50,590 nucleotides of DNA from an uncultured Muribaculaceae bacterium (GTDB lineage Bacteria; Bacteroidota; Bacteroidia; Bacteroidales; Muribaculaceae), in contig CAKUAR010000015.1 of the NCBI GenBank assembly GCA_934636465.1, forward strand, positions 1 through 50,590. The letters are read 5' to 3'. The notes beneath the pieces are model-generated. The model was not told the DNA's origin. It did not search any database and saw only the letters and a program-made list of their open reading frames with translations. Positions 8,060-18,048 of the stretch are shown here, in pieces (the stretch's first letter is position 1; every line of letters begins with the position of its first letter). A program made the position numbers and the translations under genes.

Positions 8060-8890
8060 ATGGACATACTGCAATCTGTGATTATAGCCATTGTGGAGGG
8101 ACTGACGGAATTTTTGCCAGTGTCGTCAACAGGCCACATGATTATCACACAAAACATTTTGGGCGTGGCACAGGGCGACCCCTTTGTGCATGCCTACACG
8201 TTTATAATTCAGTTCGGCGCGATACTGTCGGTAGTGTGCCTTTACTGGAAACACTTCTTCCAGGTGCGCAACAACGCCGAGCTGAAGCAAAAGACGCGCT
8301 TCTACTGGCTGCTCATAGTGGGCGTGCTGCCTGCTGTGGTCATAGGTCTGGCCGCAAAGAAGTCGGGCTTGCTCGACTGGCTGCTCGACAGCGTGTGGGT
8401 AGTGGCCATAATGCTGTTTTTGGGCGGTGTGTTCATGCTGTTTTGCGACCGCATATTCAATAAGGGCAAGGAAGAGAACAAGGTGAACGAGAAACGCGCG
8501 TTCAACATAGGCTTGTTTCAGTGCATTTCGGTGATTCCGGGCGTGAGCCGCTCTATGGCAACCATAGTGGGTGGAATGTCGCAGGGACTTACCCGCAAGG
8601 CTGCTGCCGAGTTCTCGTTTTTCCTGGCTGTGCCTACCATGGCAGGAGCCACGCTGCTCGACTTGATTGACATGTTTAAGGAAGACACGACCTGGGCCAC
8701 TGCCGACAACATGGTGGTGCTCGCTGTGGGGTGTGTGGTGGCCTTTGTGGTGGCCCTGCTTGCCATGAAATGGTTTGTGGGCTTCATCTCAAAATATGGC
8801 TTCAAGGCGTTTGGCTGGTATCGCATTGTGGTGGGACTGGTGATAATAGTGATGCTGATGAGTGGCGTGAGCTTGCAGATGGTTGACTGA
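8060..8890 (+). CDS. uppP: Undecaprenyl-diphosphatase UppP (BacA)
   Basis: A 276-residue polytopic inner-membrane phosphatase that converts undecaprenyl diphosphate to the monophosphate, recycling the lipid carrier for peptidoglycan and O-antigen synthesis; it also underlies bacitracin tolerance. The two family signatures are present: 'EGLTEFLPVSSTGHM' (about residues 14-28, with the Glu-rich active site) and 'PGVSRSMATI' (about 160-169, with the catalytic Ser/Arg). There are about 7-8 hydrophobic segments and the length is normal. It is the second gene of an operon with DUF3098, truB and queA. Confidence 0.95.
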   Translation: MDILQSVIIAIVEGLTEFLPVSSTGHMIITQNILGVAQGDPFVHAYTFIIQFGAILSVVCLYWKHFFQVRNNAELKQKTRFYWLLIVGVLPAVVIGLAAKKSGLLDWLLDSVWVVAIMLFLGGVFMLFCDRIFNKGKEENKVNEKRAFNIGLFQCISVIPGVSRSMATIVGGMSQGLTRKAAAEFSFFLAVPTMAGATLLDLIDMFKEDTTWATADNMVVLAVGCVVAFVVALLAMKWFVGFISKYGFKAFGWYRIVVGLVIIVMLMSGVSLQMVD

Positions 8891-9005
8891 CGCAAGGCTT
8901 ACATACATATATACAAAGATAAAATAGGCGTGCTGAACTCCCCACACACATTGCTCCAGACAGCGCCTAAGATATACACACACACAGAGAATACACCGAC
9001 AAACA

Positions 9006-9821
9006 ATGCTGAATCCTGTAGAGGGCGAAATATTCTACATCGACAAGCCGCTGCGCATGACATCGTTTGCGGTGGTGAAGCAAATACGTGCCGTGCTGCG
9101 CCGCCATTTGGGCGTGAAAAACCTGAAAGTGGGGCACGCTGGCACGCTCGACCCGCTTGCCACCGGAGCGCTTGTGGTGTGCACTGGGCACAAGACTAAA
9201 AATATTGACCAGCTGCAAGCGTCGGTCAAGGAATATGTGGCTGGAGTGCAGCTTGGCGAAACCACTCCGTCGTTTGACATGGAGACTGCGGTAGACGCCA
9301 CTTATGACTGGCAGCACATCACGCGCGAGCAGGTGGAGCAGGTGCTGCGCGAGCAGTTTACGGGTACCATAGAGCAAGTGCCACCGTCGTTCTCGGCGTG
9401 CAAGGTTGACGGCAAGCCGGCCTATAAGCTCGCACGGCGCGGTCAGCAGGTGGAAATGCGCTCAAAGACGCTGGTGATTGACGAGATAGAAATGCTTGAC
9501 TGCGGATTGCCTGCCACGCCCCACATCACCATAAGGGTGGTGTGCAGCAAAGGCACATACATAAGGGCTCTGGCTCGCGACATAGGCGAGGCACTGGGCA
9601 GTGGAGCGCATCTCACGTCGCTGCGGCGCACCAGAGTGGGTGATGTGACGGTGGAAAGCTGCGAACAGCTCGACGCCTTGCTCACCAGACTCGACGACGA
9701 GACCTACGTGTCGGCCGAGGAAGCGGAGCGGCAACGCATAGAGGCGGAGCGTGTGGCCAACCGCGCGCGTGAAGCCGCCAAAAAGGCACGGCAGAGGCAA
9801 AAGACAGCTGCGGCCGAATAA
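9006..9821 (+). CDS. truB: tRNA pseudouridine-55 synthase TruB
   Basis: A 271-residue cytoplasmic enzyme that makes pseudouridine at position 55 of the T loop of tRNAs. Motifs seen are '[11 protein letters not shown]' near 11-21, '[14 protein letters not shown]' with catalytic Asp at about 49, and '[10 protein letters not shown]'-type sequence near 180 (here [12 protein letters not shown]). The C-terminus after residue 240 is a basic helix rich in Ala, Arg and Lys in place of a full PUA domain, as is usual in short bacterial TruBs. The start at 9006 is the first ATG giving the conserved N-terminus. There are 115 bases between uppP and truB. Confidence 0.95.
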   Translation: MLNPVEGEIFYIDKPLRMTSFAVVKQIRAVLRRHLGVKNLKVGHAGTLDPLATGALVVCTGHKTKNIDQLQASVKEYVAGVQLGETTPSFDMETAVDATYDWQHITREQVEQVLREQFTGTIEQVPPSFSACKVDGKPAYKLARRGQQVEMRSKTLVIDEIEMLDCGLPATPHITIRVVCSKGTYIRALARDIGEALGSGAHLTSLRRTRVGDVTVESCEQLDALLTRLDDETYVSAEEAERQRIEAERVANRAREAAKKARQRQKTAAAE

Positions 9822-9873
9822 AGAGAGAAACAAAGAAAAACTGAAAAAACAACGTAAGAGAGATATTGCAATT

Positions 9874-10929
9874 ATGAAGCTTTCGGAATTTGATACTCAC
9901 ATGCCGAGTGACTTGATAGCCACTCACCCAACGACCTACCGCGACGAGTCGCGTCTGATGGTGCTGCACAAAAAGACTGGAGAAATCGAACACACCACGT
10001 TCGACAAGATACTTGACTACTTCAACGAGGACGACCTGTTTGTGTTCAACGACACCCAGGTGTTTCCTGCCAAGCTCTATGGCAACAAGGAAAAGACCGG
10101 AGCCAAGATTGAGGTGTTTCTGCTCAGGGAGCTTAACGAGGATCACAAACTGTGGGACGTGCTTGTGGAGCCAGCCCGAAAAATAAGAATTGGCAACAAA
10201 CTGTATTTCGGACTTGACGACTCGATGGTGGCTGAGGTGATTGACAACACCACGTCGCGCGGACGCACGCTGCGTTTCCTGTACGACGGCCCGCACGACG
10301 AGTTTAAGCGCAACCTCTATGCGTTGGGCCACACACCACTGCCTTACTACATAGACCGCGAGGTGGAGCCGGAAGATGCCGAGCGCTACCAAACAATATA
10401 TGCCAAGCGCGAGGGCGCAGTGGTGGCACCTGCCGCAGGACTGCATTTCAGCCGCGAGCTGATGAAGATGATGGAGATTAAGGGCGTGGAGTCGCGTTTC
10501 CTCACGCTGCACATTGGCCTCGGAAGCTATCGCAACATAGATGTGGAAGACTTGACCAAGCACCGCATGGACAGCGAGCAGATGGAAATCACTCCTGAAT
10601 TTGTGGAATACTTCAACGCCAAGCGCGACAGCAACCACAAGATTTGCGCCATAGGCTCATCTACGCTGCGTGCCCTGGAGAGTGTGGTGGGCATGAACGG
10701 TCACATCAAGGCATACTCTGGCTGGACCAATAAGTTTATATTCCCGCCTTATGAGTTCACCACTACCAACGCTTTGGTGAGCAACTTCCACATGCCGTTT
10801 AGCATAATGCTGATGCTGGTGGCTGCATTCGGCGGCTACGACCTGGTGATGGAGGCTTATAACCAGGCTGTGAAAGAGAAATATCGCTTTGGCGCCTATG
10901 GCGACGCAATGCTGATACTCGACGACTAA
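9874..10929 (+). CDS. queA: S-adenosylmethionine:tRNA ribosyltransferase-isomerase QueA
   Basis: A 351-residue enzyme that transfers and rearranges the ribosyl part of SAM onto preQ1 in tRNA, giving epoxyqueuosine. The family start '[19 protein letters not shown]' begins at 9874; the frame stays open upstream to 9751 inside truB, but that extension is Lys/Arg-rich with no homology signal and overlaps truB, so 9874 is chosen. Further marks are '[13 protein letters not shown]' (about 55-67), 'EPARKIR', 'AAGLHFS' (about 187-193) and 'HIGLGSYR' (about 212-219). It is the last gene of the operon; a terminator follows at 10971-11004. Confidence 0.95.
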   Translation: MKLSEFDTHMPSDLIATHPTTYRDESRLMVLHKKTGEIEHTTFDKILDYFNEDDLFVFNDTQVFPAKLYGNKEKTGAKIEVFLLRELNEDHKLWDVLVEPARKIRIGNKLYFGLDDSMVAEVIDNTTSRGRTLRFLYDGPHDEFKRNLYALGHTPLPYYIDREVEPEDAERYQTIYAKREGAVVAPAAGLHFSRELMKMMEIKGVESRFLTLHIGLGSYRNIDVEDLTKHRMDSEQMEITPEFVEYFNAKRDSNHKICAIGSSTLRALESVVGMNGHIKAYSGWTNKFIFPPYEFTTTNALVSNFHMPFSIMLMLVAAFGGYDLVMEAYNQAVKEKYRFGAYGDAMLILDD

Positions 10930-10943
10930 TAATAGCGTTCCAA

Positions 10944-10965
10944 TTTTTTATCGGACAGCAATAAT
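10944..10965 (+). repeat. 22-bp dispersed repeat, copy A
   Basis: Six T residues followed by ATCGGACAGCAATAAT. An identical 22-bp copy in the same orientation lies at 26300-26321. Both are intergenic. Confidence 0.6.
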
Positions 10966-10970
10966 AACGA

Positions 10971-11004
10971 AAAAGACTGTGCTGCTTGCGGCACGGTCTT
11001 TTTT
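10971..11004 (+). terminator. Terminator after queA
   Basis: Stem AAAAGACTGTGC/GCACGGTCTTTT (one G-T pair) with loop TGCTTGCG, continuing into TTTTTT. Confidence 0.9.
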
Positions 11005-11102
11005 GTCATTTCTTGTCAAATCTGTGGTTGCTTGGAGGTTGAAAATTTTTGACTTTGATGAAAAATTGCTACGTAATATATCATAAAATAAACAAAACTT
11101 GC

Positions 11103-11110
11103 TATATTTG
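11103..11110 (+). promoter_or_regulatory. Probable -7 element of the SusC/SusD operon, with long AT-rich leader
   Basis: A perfect TATATTTG lies 300 bases before the susC-like ATG at 11410. No good -33 box was found at the expected distance. The leader 11111-11409 holds no gene; it is very AT-rich, with a T10 run near 11215. Long leaders are common for susC-type genes and may carry post-transcriptional control, but I see no specific structure. Confidence 0.4.
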
Positions 11111-11409
11111 CATATGTTAGATGTTGTTTAGCAGTGTGAAAGAGGTTAAAAATAAATTGAATGACGGCAAAATTAATTTGTGATAAATTTAACATAAATT
11201 ATTTTTCTATTCCATTTTTTTTTTAGACATTTGAGAACTTAGAATTCTAAACCAACTTTAAAAACCGAACAAGTGACTGTTTTGACCATAAAATAAGAAA
11301 AAAGGCAAAAGTGGCTCGCTTCACAGTTTTTAAATGTTGAGATAAAATTTTAAACAAACAATTATTATCAATAATAAATTCATCAACATTATCTAAAACA
11401 AACACTCTC

Positions 11410-14400
11410 ATGAAGAAACAGTTTGCTTTGCTGGGTGCATTATTCCTGGCATGTGGCTCAGGGAGCTTTGCTTATGCAGCTCCAGCCCCTGCAATCGTAG
11501 CGTCAAGTGAGGCTACGCAAATCGTGAAAGGTACGGTTGTCGATGAAAATGGAGAACCTGTCATTGGAGCATCGGTCACAGAGCCGGGAACCAACCGCGG
11601 AACTACCACTGACATCGACGGTAAGTTTTCAATCAAAGCCGGACGCAACGTCAAACTTCAGGTTTCGTTCATCGGAATGAAAACCGTGACAGTGACAGCT
11701 ACTGACGGCATGGCCGTGACAATGAAGGCCGACAACGCACTCCTTGATGAAGTGGTGGTTGTGGGTTATGGCCAGCAAAAGAAAGTGAACCTCACCGGTG
11801 CCGTGTCGAATGTTGACATCGACAAGACAATGGCATCAAAACCCGTTGGTGATGTGGGTAAGGCTCTGCAAGGTGCTGTGCCGGGTCTGACCATCTTGAA
11901 CAACACTGGTGACATCAACTCTAACCCAACCATGAAGATTCGTGGTATCACGGGTTCGTTGACTTCTTCATCAGACCCTTACATTATTGTTGACGGTGTG
12001 CCTATGGACGACATCTCGTTCCTCAACCCTGGCGACATCGCATCAATCAGCGTACTCAAGGACGCAGCTTCATCATCAATCTACGGTGCCCGCGCAGCAT
12101 TTGGTGTGGTGCTCATCACCACCAAGTCTGGTAAGCAAGCCGACAAGATTCATGTGAACTATGACAACAACTTCTCTTGGGACAAATCAACCTATCTGCC
12201 AGACTATGCGAGCGTGCCTCGTCAGATTTACGCTCTTAGCCAGGCTAACCAACGCATGGGTGTGGACAACGAGCTTTTCGGTATGTATCTCGACAAGCTG
12301 CTTCCATACGCCGAGGCTTGGGAGAAGCAACACAACGGCAAGAAGAGCGGCTATCGCGAGATGCAACGCTTCCAGAGCTGGGACAATGTGGGTGACTACT
12401 ACATGAACGACGACGGTAGCGGCGCACTCTATTATGCCGACTGGGACGTGAAAAACATTCTCTACCGCACAGCTCCTTCTATGCAGCACAACATCAACGT
12501 GCAGGGTTCTACAGGCCGCACCACATTCTATGCAAGTTTCGGCTACAACTCTCGCGAGAGTGTTGACAGATTCAACCCCGACAAGTTTAAACGTTACACC
12601 GCAGCCCTCAACCTCAGCACCAACATCACCGACTGGTTGCAGGCAGGTATCCGTTTCAACTACAGCAACAAGCAATATGACCGCCCGAACCAATGGCGTG
12701 ACGCTTACACATATCAATGGCGCTGGGGTTCGTTCTTCGGCCCTTATGGCACAATCAACGGTTATGACTGCGCCAACGGTATTCTCTACCGCAAGGGAGC
12801 CAAGACTGCCGAGAGCCGTGACTACTTGACACGCATCACCGGTTTCTTGAAAGCCAACCTGACCAAGGACATCACGCTCAACGCCGACTACACATTCAGC
12901 ACTTTGCACTACAACGATGATATGCCATACGGAACTTACACCGGTATGAACACATGGGGTGGTAACATCTCTGCTCCAAAAGTGCTCCGTGGCGACGCTT
13001 ACACCTATATGCAAAACACCAACGTGTCGCGCAACGCTTGGACACTCAATGTGTATGCCAACTGGAACAAGGTGTTTGCCAACGACCACACGGTGAACGT
13101 GATGCTCGGCGCCAACGGTGAAGGCTGGAAGCGCAAATACTTCTGGGTTAAGAGAATGCACCTCATGGACGAGAACTTTGAGGAAATTAACCTTGCCGAT
13201 GGTGCAGTGACTACCGATGGCACGCACACTCATGGTGCCGATGCTGGTTATTTTGGCCGTATCAACTATGACTACAAGGGCATCTATCTGCTTGAGTTGA
13301 ACGGACGTTATGACGGTTCTTCCAAGTTCCGTGAGAACGAGCGCTGGGCATTCTTCCCATCAGCATCTGTGGGTTATCGCTTCAGCCAAGAAAAATACTG
13401 GAACAGCTTGCGCAATGTGGTGAGCAATGGTAAGCTCCGTGTGTCTTATGGTGAAATCGGTAACGACCAGGTGGAACAAAGCTACTTCTTGTCAACAGCA
13501 GCTTCTTTCTCTCCTTCAAAAGTTCACTGGGTGAACGGAGCTGGAAACACTGCCACTAAGCTAGTGCAAACTGATATGCCATCGCTCGTGGCCGAGTCAC
13601 TCTCATGGGAGCGCATTCGCACTACTGACGTGGGTATCGACCTCGGTTTCCTCAACGACCAAATTACTGTGGGCTTCGACTGGTTCCAGCGCGACACCCG
13701 CGACATGATTGCCCCTGGCAAAACATTGCCTTCTGTGCTTGGAACTACAACTCCTCGCACAAATGCCGGTTCGCTCCGCTCTCGCGGTTGGGAATTGTCA
13801 CTTATGCTTCGCCATCAGTTCAACAACGACCTGAGCCTCTACTTCAACGGAAGCATCAGCGATGCTAAGATTAAGGTGACTGAATGGACTGACGACTCTC
13901 GTCTGCTCAACACCAACTACAGCGGCAAGACTTATGGCGACATCTGGGGCTTTGAGACAGAACGCTACTTCACTGAGGACGACTTCAATGCCGACGGTTC
14001 TTACAAGAAGGGCGTGGCAAGCCAAAAGGGTCTTGAGACTTCTGGCTTCGTGTATGGTCCTGGTGACATCAAGTTTAAGGACCAAGACGGCAACGGCGTG
14101 ATTGACTGGGGTGACGGTACTGCCGAGAACCACGGCGACCTCGTTAAGATTGGTAACTCTACTCCTCGCTACGAGTATAGCTTCCACATTGGCGGTAACT
14201 GGAAAGGCTTCGACCTCGACTTGTTCTTCCAAGGTGTGGGAAAACGCAAACTCTGGACAACCGGTGCATTCGTTATGCCATTTATGCGTGGTACTGATGC
14301 CACTTACGCTCACCAAGAGAGCTACAACACTTATGACTTTGAGACTGGCAAATACACTATCGACCAAAACAACGAGTATCCTCGCTTGTGGGGTGGTAAC

Positions 14401-14724
14401 GACGGCTATGGTGTGATGGGTAGCTCAATCGTGAAAAACGGTTGCCACAACTTCTATCCACAATCACGCTACATCGTTGACATGTCTTACCTGCGCTTGA
14501 AGAACGTGACTTTGGGCTACACATTGCCACAAGTGCTCACTCGCAAGGCTATGATTGAGAAGCTCCGCTTCTATTTCAGCACCAACAACCTCTGCCTGCT
14601 TCACAAGGGTAGCGGCAAGATTCCTGTTGACCCAGAAGTCAACGCTAACAGCAGTCAAGGTGCATGGGGTCGTACAAACCCAATCACTAAGGCATTCTCG
14701 TTTGGTTTGCAAGCAACATTCTAA
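11410..14724 (+). CDS. SusC-like TonB-dependent outer-membrane transporter
   Basis: A 1104-residue outer-membrane receptor of the SusC/RagA family, which pulls oligosaccharides or peptides through the outer membrane using TonB energy. Parts in order: signal peptide (1-23, ending AYA), a carboxypeptidase-regulatory-like domain ('VKGTVVDENGEPVIGASV', about 38-115), the plug with 'LDEVVVVGYG' as TonB-box region (about 113-122) and 'VPGLTI', 'IRGITG', 'DPYIIVDGVPMDDI', 'SISVLKDAASSSIYGARAA' (about 155-240), then a long barrel ending in aromatic Phe (LQATF). The SusD partner begins 56 bases downstream. No glycoside hydrolase, regulator or peptidase is adjacent, so the substrate cannot be predicted. 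Codon use (ATC, AAC, GGT preferred) suggests high expression. Confidence 0.95.
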   Translation: MKKQFALLGALFLACGSGSFAYAAPAPAIVASSEATQIVKGTVVDENGEPVIGASVTEPGTNRGTTTDIDGKFSIKAGRNVKLQVSFIGMKTVTVTATDGMAVTMKADNALLDEVVVVGYGQQKKVNLTGAVSNVDIDKTMASKPVGDVGKALQGAVPGLTILNNTGDINSNPTMKIRGITGSLTSSSDPYIIVDGVPMDDISFLNPGDIASISVLKDAASSSIYGARAAFGVVLITTKSGKQADKIHVNYDNNFSWDKSTYLPDYASVPRQIYALSQANQRMGVDNELFGMYLDKLLPYAEAWEKQHNGKKSGYREMQRFQSWDNVGDYYMNDDGSGALYYADWDVKNILYRTAPSMQHNINVQGSTGRTTFYASFGYNSRESVDRFNPDKFKRYTAALNLSTNITDWLQAGIRFNYSNKQYDRPNQWRDAYTYQWRWGSFFGPYGTINGYDCANGILYRKGAKTAESRDYLTRITGFLKANLTKDITLNADYTFSTLHYNDDMPYGTYTGMNTWGGNISAPKVLRGDAYTYMQNTNVSRNAWTLNVYANWNKVFANDHTVNVMLGANGEGWKRKYFWVKRMHLMDENFEEINLADGAVTTDGTHTHGADAGYFGRINYDYKGIYLLELNGRYDGSSKFRENERWAFFPSASVGYRFSQEKYWNSLRNVVSNGKLRVSYGEIGNDQVEQSYFLSTAASFSPSKVHWVNGAGNTATKLVQTDMPSLVAESLSWERIRTTDVGIDLGFLNDQITVGFDWFQRDTRDMIAPGKTLPSVLGTTTPRTNAGSLRSRGWELSLMLRHQFNNDLSLYFNGSISDAKIKVTEWTDDSRLLNTNYSGKTYGDIWGFETERYFTEDDFNADGSYKKGVASQKGLETSGFVYGPGDIKFKDQDGNGVIDWGDGTAENHGDLVKIGNSTPRYEYSFHIGGNWKGFDLDLFFQGVGKRKLWTTGAFVMPFMRGTDATYAHQESYNTYDFETGKYTIDQNNEYPRLWGGNDGYGVMGSSIVKNGCHNFYPQSRYIVDMSYLRLKNVTLGYTLPQVLTRKAMIEKLRFYFSTNNLCLLHKGSGKIPVDPEVNANSSQGAWGRTNPITKAFSFGLQATF

Positions 14725-14780
14725 TGAGTGCGCCATTAAAAACGAAAGGTTTTCTATCACATAAATAAAAAACTAAGAAA

Positions 14781-16505
14781 ATGACTAAGAAATTTTTATA
14801 TATAGCACTTTTGGCGGTGGCAGCCGGCACAATGACCAGCTGTAATGAGATGCTCGACAAGGAGCCACTCGACAAAATCACTGTCAACCCCGCATTCTGG
14901 AGCAAGACTTCCAACGTCGATGCTCAGGTCAACCGCTTCTATGAGCAATTCTTAGGCTATGGAAACGGCACTGGTTCGGGTCAATTCTATTTCCAGACTC
15001 TTGGCGACGACCAAGTGGGATCAAACTTCGACAAATGGAAATTCACCAACGTTAGCTCTTCGAGCGGCACATGGAACGACGGCTATACCGAGATTCGCCG
15101 TGCCAACCTGATTATTGCCGGTGTGGCATCGGGCACTTTGACAGAGGCCCAGAAGACCAGCTACACTGCCATAGCACGCCTTATGCGCGCAAAGACGTAT
15201 TATGAGTTGGTTCGCGCCTTTGGAGATGTGCCTTACTACGACCACGCTCTCGACCCATCGGAGACCGAGGCTATCTATTCTGACCGCACTGACCGCGACA
15301 AGGTGATGGACAAGGTGCTTGAAGACCTCAACTATGCTGCAGCCAACATTACTGCCCAAAGTGGCAAAGTGGTGTGGAGTAAAGACCTTGCCAACGCAAT
15401 CAAGAGCGAAATATGCCTCTATGAGGGCACTTACCGCAAATATCGCACTCAAGCCGAGAATGGCAAGGCTGCCGACGAGGCTGGAGCCAAGAGATTCTTG
15501 CAAGAGGCTGTGAACGCTGGTACTGCCATCATGGCGCAAAAATATACTATCACTCCAGAGTATGGCACAATCTATAACTCTACAGACCTTAGCTCAAACA
15601 GCGAAATCATATTCTTCAAGAACTATGTGAAGAGCACGCTCATGCACTCCACAATCGATTACACAAGTTCTTCTACACAGATGAGCGGTATGAGCAAGGA
15701 CGCTTTCGACAGCTACCTGTTCATCGACGGTAAGCCTCTGGCAACTACAACTTGCGACAAGAGTGACGCTGCTGTGAAGGACGAGAATGGCAAGATGTCG
15801 CTCGAGCCACTGCTCGCAGTGCGCGACAAGCGTCTGGGCGCCGTTATTGACCATGTGCTTCTGTTCCAAGGCGAGCCTAACACTCGTGTGGCCGACGACA
15901 TGGCAATGACTGCTTCTACAGGTTATGGTGTGAAGAAGTTCGACAACCTGTCAATCCCGACTGGCGACCGCTCTACTGGTAACACTAACTACACCGATGC
16001 CCCTCTCTACTGGTTGGCTAAAATCTATGTTGAGTATGCAGAGGCTAAGGCTGAGCTTGGCACAATAACTCAGACTGACCTTGACAACACTATCAACAAG
16101 CTCCAGGCTCGTGCTGGTCTGCCAAACATGACCCTCACTCCTGAGGCTGACCCGAAGAACACCTATGGTGTGAGCAACCTCGTGTGGGAAATCCGCCGTG
16201 TGCGCCGCGCAGAGATGATGTTTGACGGTACTCGCTACTGGGACCTTATCCGCTGGCACATGCTGAAGAAGATTTCTACAGACCAAGGCGAAGCTGACGT
16301 GCTTTTGGGTGCAAACCTCGTGAACGATGACAGCCAGGCTGCTGGCGAGATAGCCAAGGTGGGCACTTATATCGACGGTCGCAAGGATGATGCAACTCTC
16401 ACTCGTGATTGGAATGCACGCAACTACTTCTTCCCAATCCCAACTGGTCAAATCACGCTCTACAAGACTGCAGGCGCAACTTTGACCCAGAACCCGGGTT
16501 GGTGA
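14781..16505 (+). CDS. SusD/RagB-like nutrient-binding lipoprotein
   Basis: A 574-residue surface lipoprotein that caps the SusC-like pore and captures the substrate. The signal is MTKKFLYIALLAVAAGTMTSCNEM with lipobox MTSC (Cys about 21). The SusD-like N-domain has 'NEMLDKEPLDKITV' and 'RRANLIIAGV'; TPR-like helices include 'ARLMRAKTYYELVRAFGDVP' (about 133-152), the typical SusD signature. The RagB/SusD C-domain has 'IRRVRRAEMMFDGTRYWDLIRW' split near 470-495 and ends 'YFFPIPTGQITLY...LTQNPGW', the classic end of the family. It forms an operon with the SusC-like gene and is followed by a strong terminator. Confidence 0.95.
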   Translation: MTKKFLYIALLAVAAGTMTSCNEMLDKEPLDKITVNPAFWSKTSNVDAQVNRFYEQFLGYGNGTGSGQFYFQTLGDDQVGSNFDKWKFTNVSSSSGTWNDGYTEIRRANLIIAGVASGTLTEAQKTSYTAIARLMRAKTYYELVRAFGDVPYYDHALDPSETEAIYSDRTDRDKVMDKVLEDLNYAAANITAQSGKVVWSKDLANAIKSEICLYEGTYRKYRTQAENGKAADEAGAKRFLQEAVNAGTAIMAQKYTITPEYGTIYNSTDLSSNSEIIFFKNYVKSTLMHSTIDYTSSSTQMSGMSKDAFDSYLFIDGKPLATTTCDKSDAAVKDENGKMSLEPLLAVRDKRLGAVIDHVLLFQGEPNTRVADDMAMTASTGYGVKKFDNLSIPTGDRSTGNTNYTDAPLYWLAKIYVEYAEAKAELGTITQTDLDNTINKLQARAGLPNMTLTPEADPKNTYGVSNLVWEIRRVRRAEMMFDGTRYWDLIRWHMLKKISTDQGEADVLLGANLVNDDSQAAGEIAKVGTYIDGRKDDATLTRDWNARNYFFPIPTGQITLYKTAGATLTQNPGW

Positions 16506-16568
16506 TAAGATGATGACAGACTTTGTGGCTCGCGGCGCTGCGCCGCAGCCGTAACCTCAATAACACAC

Positions 16569-16603
16569 AATAACCGCTGCCGAGCACCTCGGCTGCGGTT
16601 ATT
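16569..16603 (+). terminator. Terminator after the SusC/SusD operon
   Basis: Stem AATAACCGC-TGCCGAG / CTCGGC-TGCGGTTATT with a CAC loop, followed by ACTTTTTTT. Confidence 0.9.
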
Positions 16604-16648
16604 ACTTTTTTTCACCCACCGCTCATCGCTCCACTCCACTGTGGGGCG

Positions 16649-16679
16649 TTGGGAAATTGGCGAAATTTCAGTAACTTTG
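16649..16679 (+). promoter_or_regulatory. Promoter of the mtaB operon
   Basis: -33 TTG at 16649-16651, 20-bp spacer, perfect -7 TAACTTTG at 16672-16679; ATG at 16699, so the leader is only about a dozen bases. Confidence 0.65.
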
Positions 16680-16698
16680 CACGCATTTATAAGCAGTT

Positions 16699-18048
16699 AT
16701 GGGAAACATTGACCAAAACAACAATGGCGCGGCAGTGGCCAGCTTGAAGGGGCTGGGGCTGAAGGCGAAATTTGACACTCTGGGGTGCAAACTCAACTTC
16801 AGTGAGACTGCCACCATGGAGGAACTTCTTGCCGAGCAGGGAGTGGCTGCGGCTGCCCCTGATGAGGCGCCCGACGTGTGCGTGGTGAACACGTGCAGCG
16901 TGACCGAGCTTGCCGACAAGAAGTGCCGCCAGCACATTCGCAGCCTCATCAACCGCTACCCGTCAACACTGATGGTGGTGACCGGGTGCTATGCCCAGCT
17001 AAAGAGCAAGGAGATTGCCGAAATTCCCGGTGTGGGCATTGTGCTTGGCAGCGAGCAGAAAAACGACATCGTGCGCTATGTGGAGGCGTGGTTCAAGACA
17101 CGCCGTAATGAGGTGAATGTGACTCCCACGCGCGACATAAGGCGTTTCACTCCGTCGTGCGACTGCGGCGACCGCACGCGTTATTTCTTGAAGGTGCAAG
17201 ATGGCTGTAACTATTATTGCAGCTACTGCACCATTCCGTTTGCACGCGGACGCAGCCGCAGCGGCACCATAGCGAGCCTCGTGGAGCAGGCACGCCGCGT
17301 GGCAGCCGACGGCGGCCGCGAAATAGTGATAACCGGCGTGAACATAGGCGACTTTGGCGCCGACACAGGCGAGCGGCTAATTGACCTGCTGCGTGAGCTC
17401 GACGGCATAGAGGGCATAGAACGCTACCGCATATCGTCGATAGAGCCCGATTTGCTCACCGATGAGATTATAGATTTCTGCGCTGGCTCACGGGCATTTA
17501 TGCCGCATTTCCACATTCCGCTGCAGAGCGGAAGCGACCCTGTGCTGAAGCTGATGCGCCGCCACTACGACCGCGCGTTGTTTGCCCACAAGATAGAGCG
17601 CATACGCGCGTCTGTTCCCGACTGCTTTGTGGGCGTAGATGTGATGGTGGGCTCGCGTGGCGAGACACCGGATTATTTTGCCGACAGCCTCGACTTCATA
17701 GCCTCGCTCGATGTGCAGCACCTGCATGTGTTCCCCTACAGTGAGCGCCCTGGCACCACGGCTCTCAGCATACCCTACGTGGTAGATGCCCGCACCAAGA
17801 GCGAGCGTGTGGCGCGCATGATAGAGCTGAGCGACCGCAAGCAGCGCGAGTTTATAGACCACTATGTGGGCACGTGCCGGCCGGTGCTGATAGAGCAGTC
17901 GGCACAGCAGCCAGTGATGCACGGCTTCACTGACAACTACATTCGCGTGAATGTGGCTCGCGACGACTGCTATGTGAACCGCATAGTGCCTGTGCAGCTG
18001 CTGTCGGTTAATGACGACTTGAGCGTGGAGGCAAGGATAGTGGAATGA
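16699..18048 (+). CDS. mtaB: tRNA t6A37 methylthiotransferase MtaB
   Basis: A 449-residue radical-SAM methylthiotransferase that converts t6A37 to ms2t6A in ANN-decoding tRNAs. The N-terminal domain has the MtaB signature 'FDTLGCKLNFSET' (Cys about 30) and further cluster cysteines near 66 ('VVNTCSV') and 97 ('TGCYAQ'). The radical-SAM motif is 'DGCNYYCSYCTIPFARGRSRS' split here, with Cys about 170, 174 and 177. A TRAM-like C-terminus follows. 'LGCKLN' in place of MiaB's 'YGCQMN' separates it from the miaB at 30245. Its stop overlaps the next start (ATGA), so the acyltransferase gene is translationally coupled. Confidence 0.92.
   Translation: MGNIDQNNNGAAVASLKGLGLKAKFDTLGCKLNFSETATMEELLAEQGVAAAAPDEAPDVCVVNTCSVTELADKKCRQHIRSLINRYPSTLMVVTGCYAQLKSKEIAEIPGVGIVLGSEQKNDIVRYVEAWFKTRRNEVNVTPTRDIRRFTPSCDCGDRTRYFLKVQDGCNYYCSYCTIPFARGRSRSGTIASLVEQARRVAADGGREIVITGVNIGDFGADTGERLIDLLRELDGIEGIERYRISSIEPDLLTDEIIDFCAGSRAFMPHFHIPLQSGSDPVLKLMRRHYDRALFAHKIERIRASVPDCFVGVDVMVGSRGETPDYFADSLDFIASLDVQHLHVFPYSERPGTTALSIPYVVDARTKSERVARMIELSDRKQREFIDHYVGTCRPVLIEQSAQQPVMHGFTDNYIRVNVARDDCYVNRIVPVQLLSVNDDLSVEARIVE

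Noticed and set aside
9751..9873. N-terminal extension of queA into truB
   Set aside because: The Lys/Arg-rich extension has no match to the family; the conserved start lies at 9874.
12187..13233. 348-residue minus-strand frame inside the SusC-like gene
   Set aside because: It lies wholly antisense to a confident gene; the frame is open because of codon bias, and the product has no recognisable domain.
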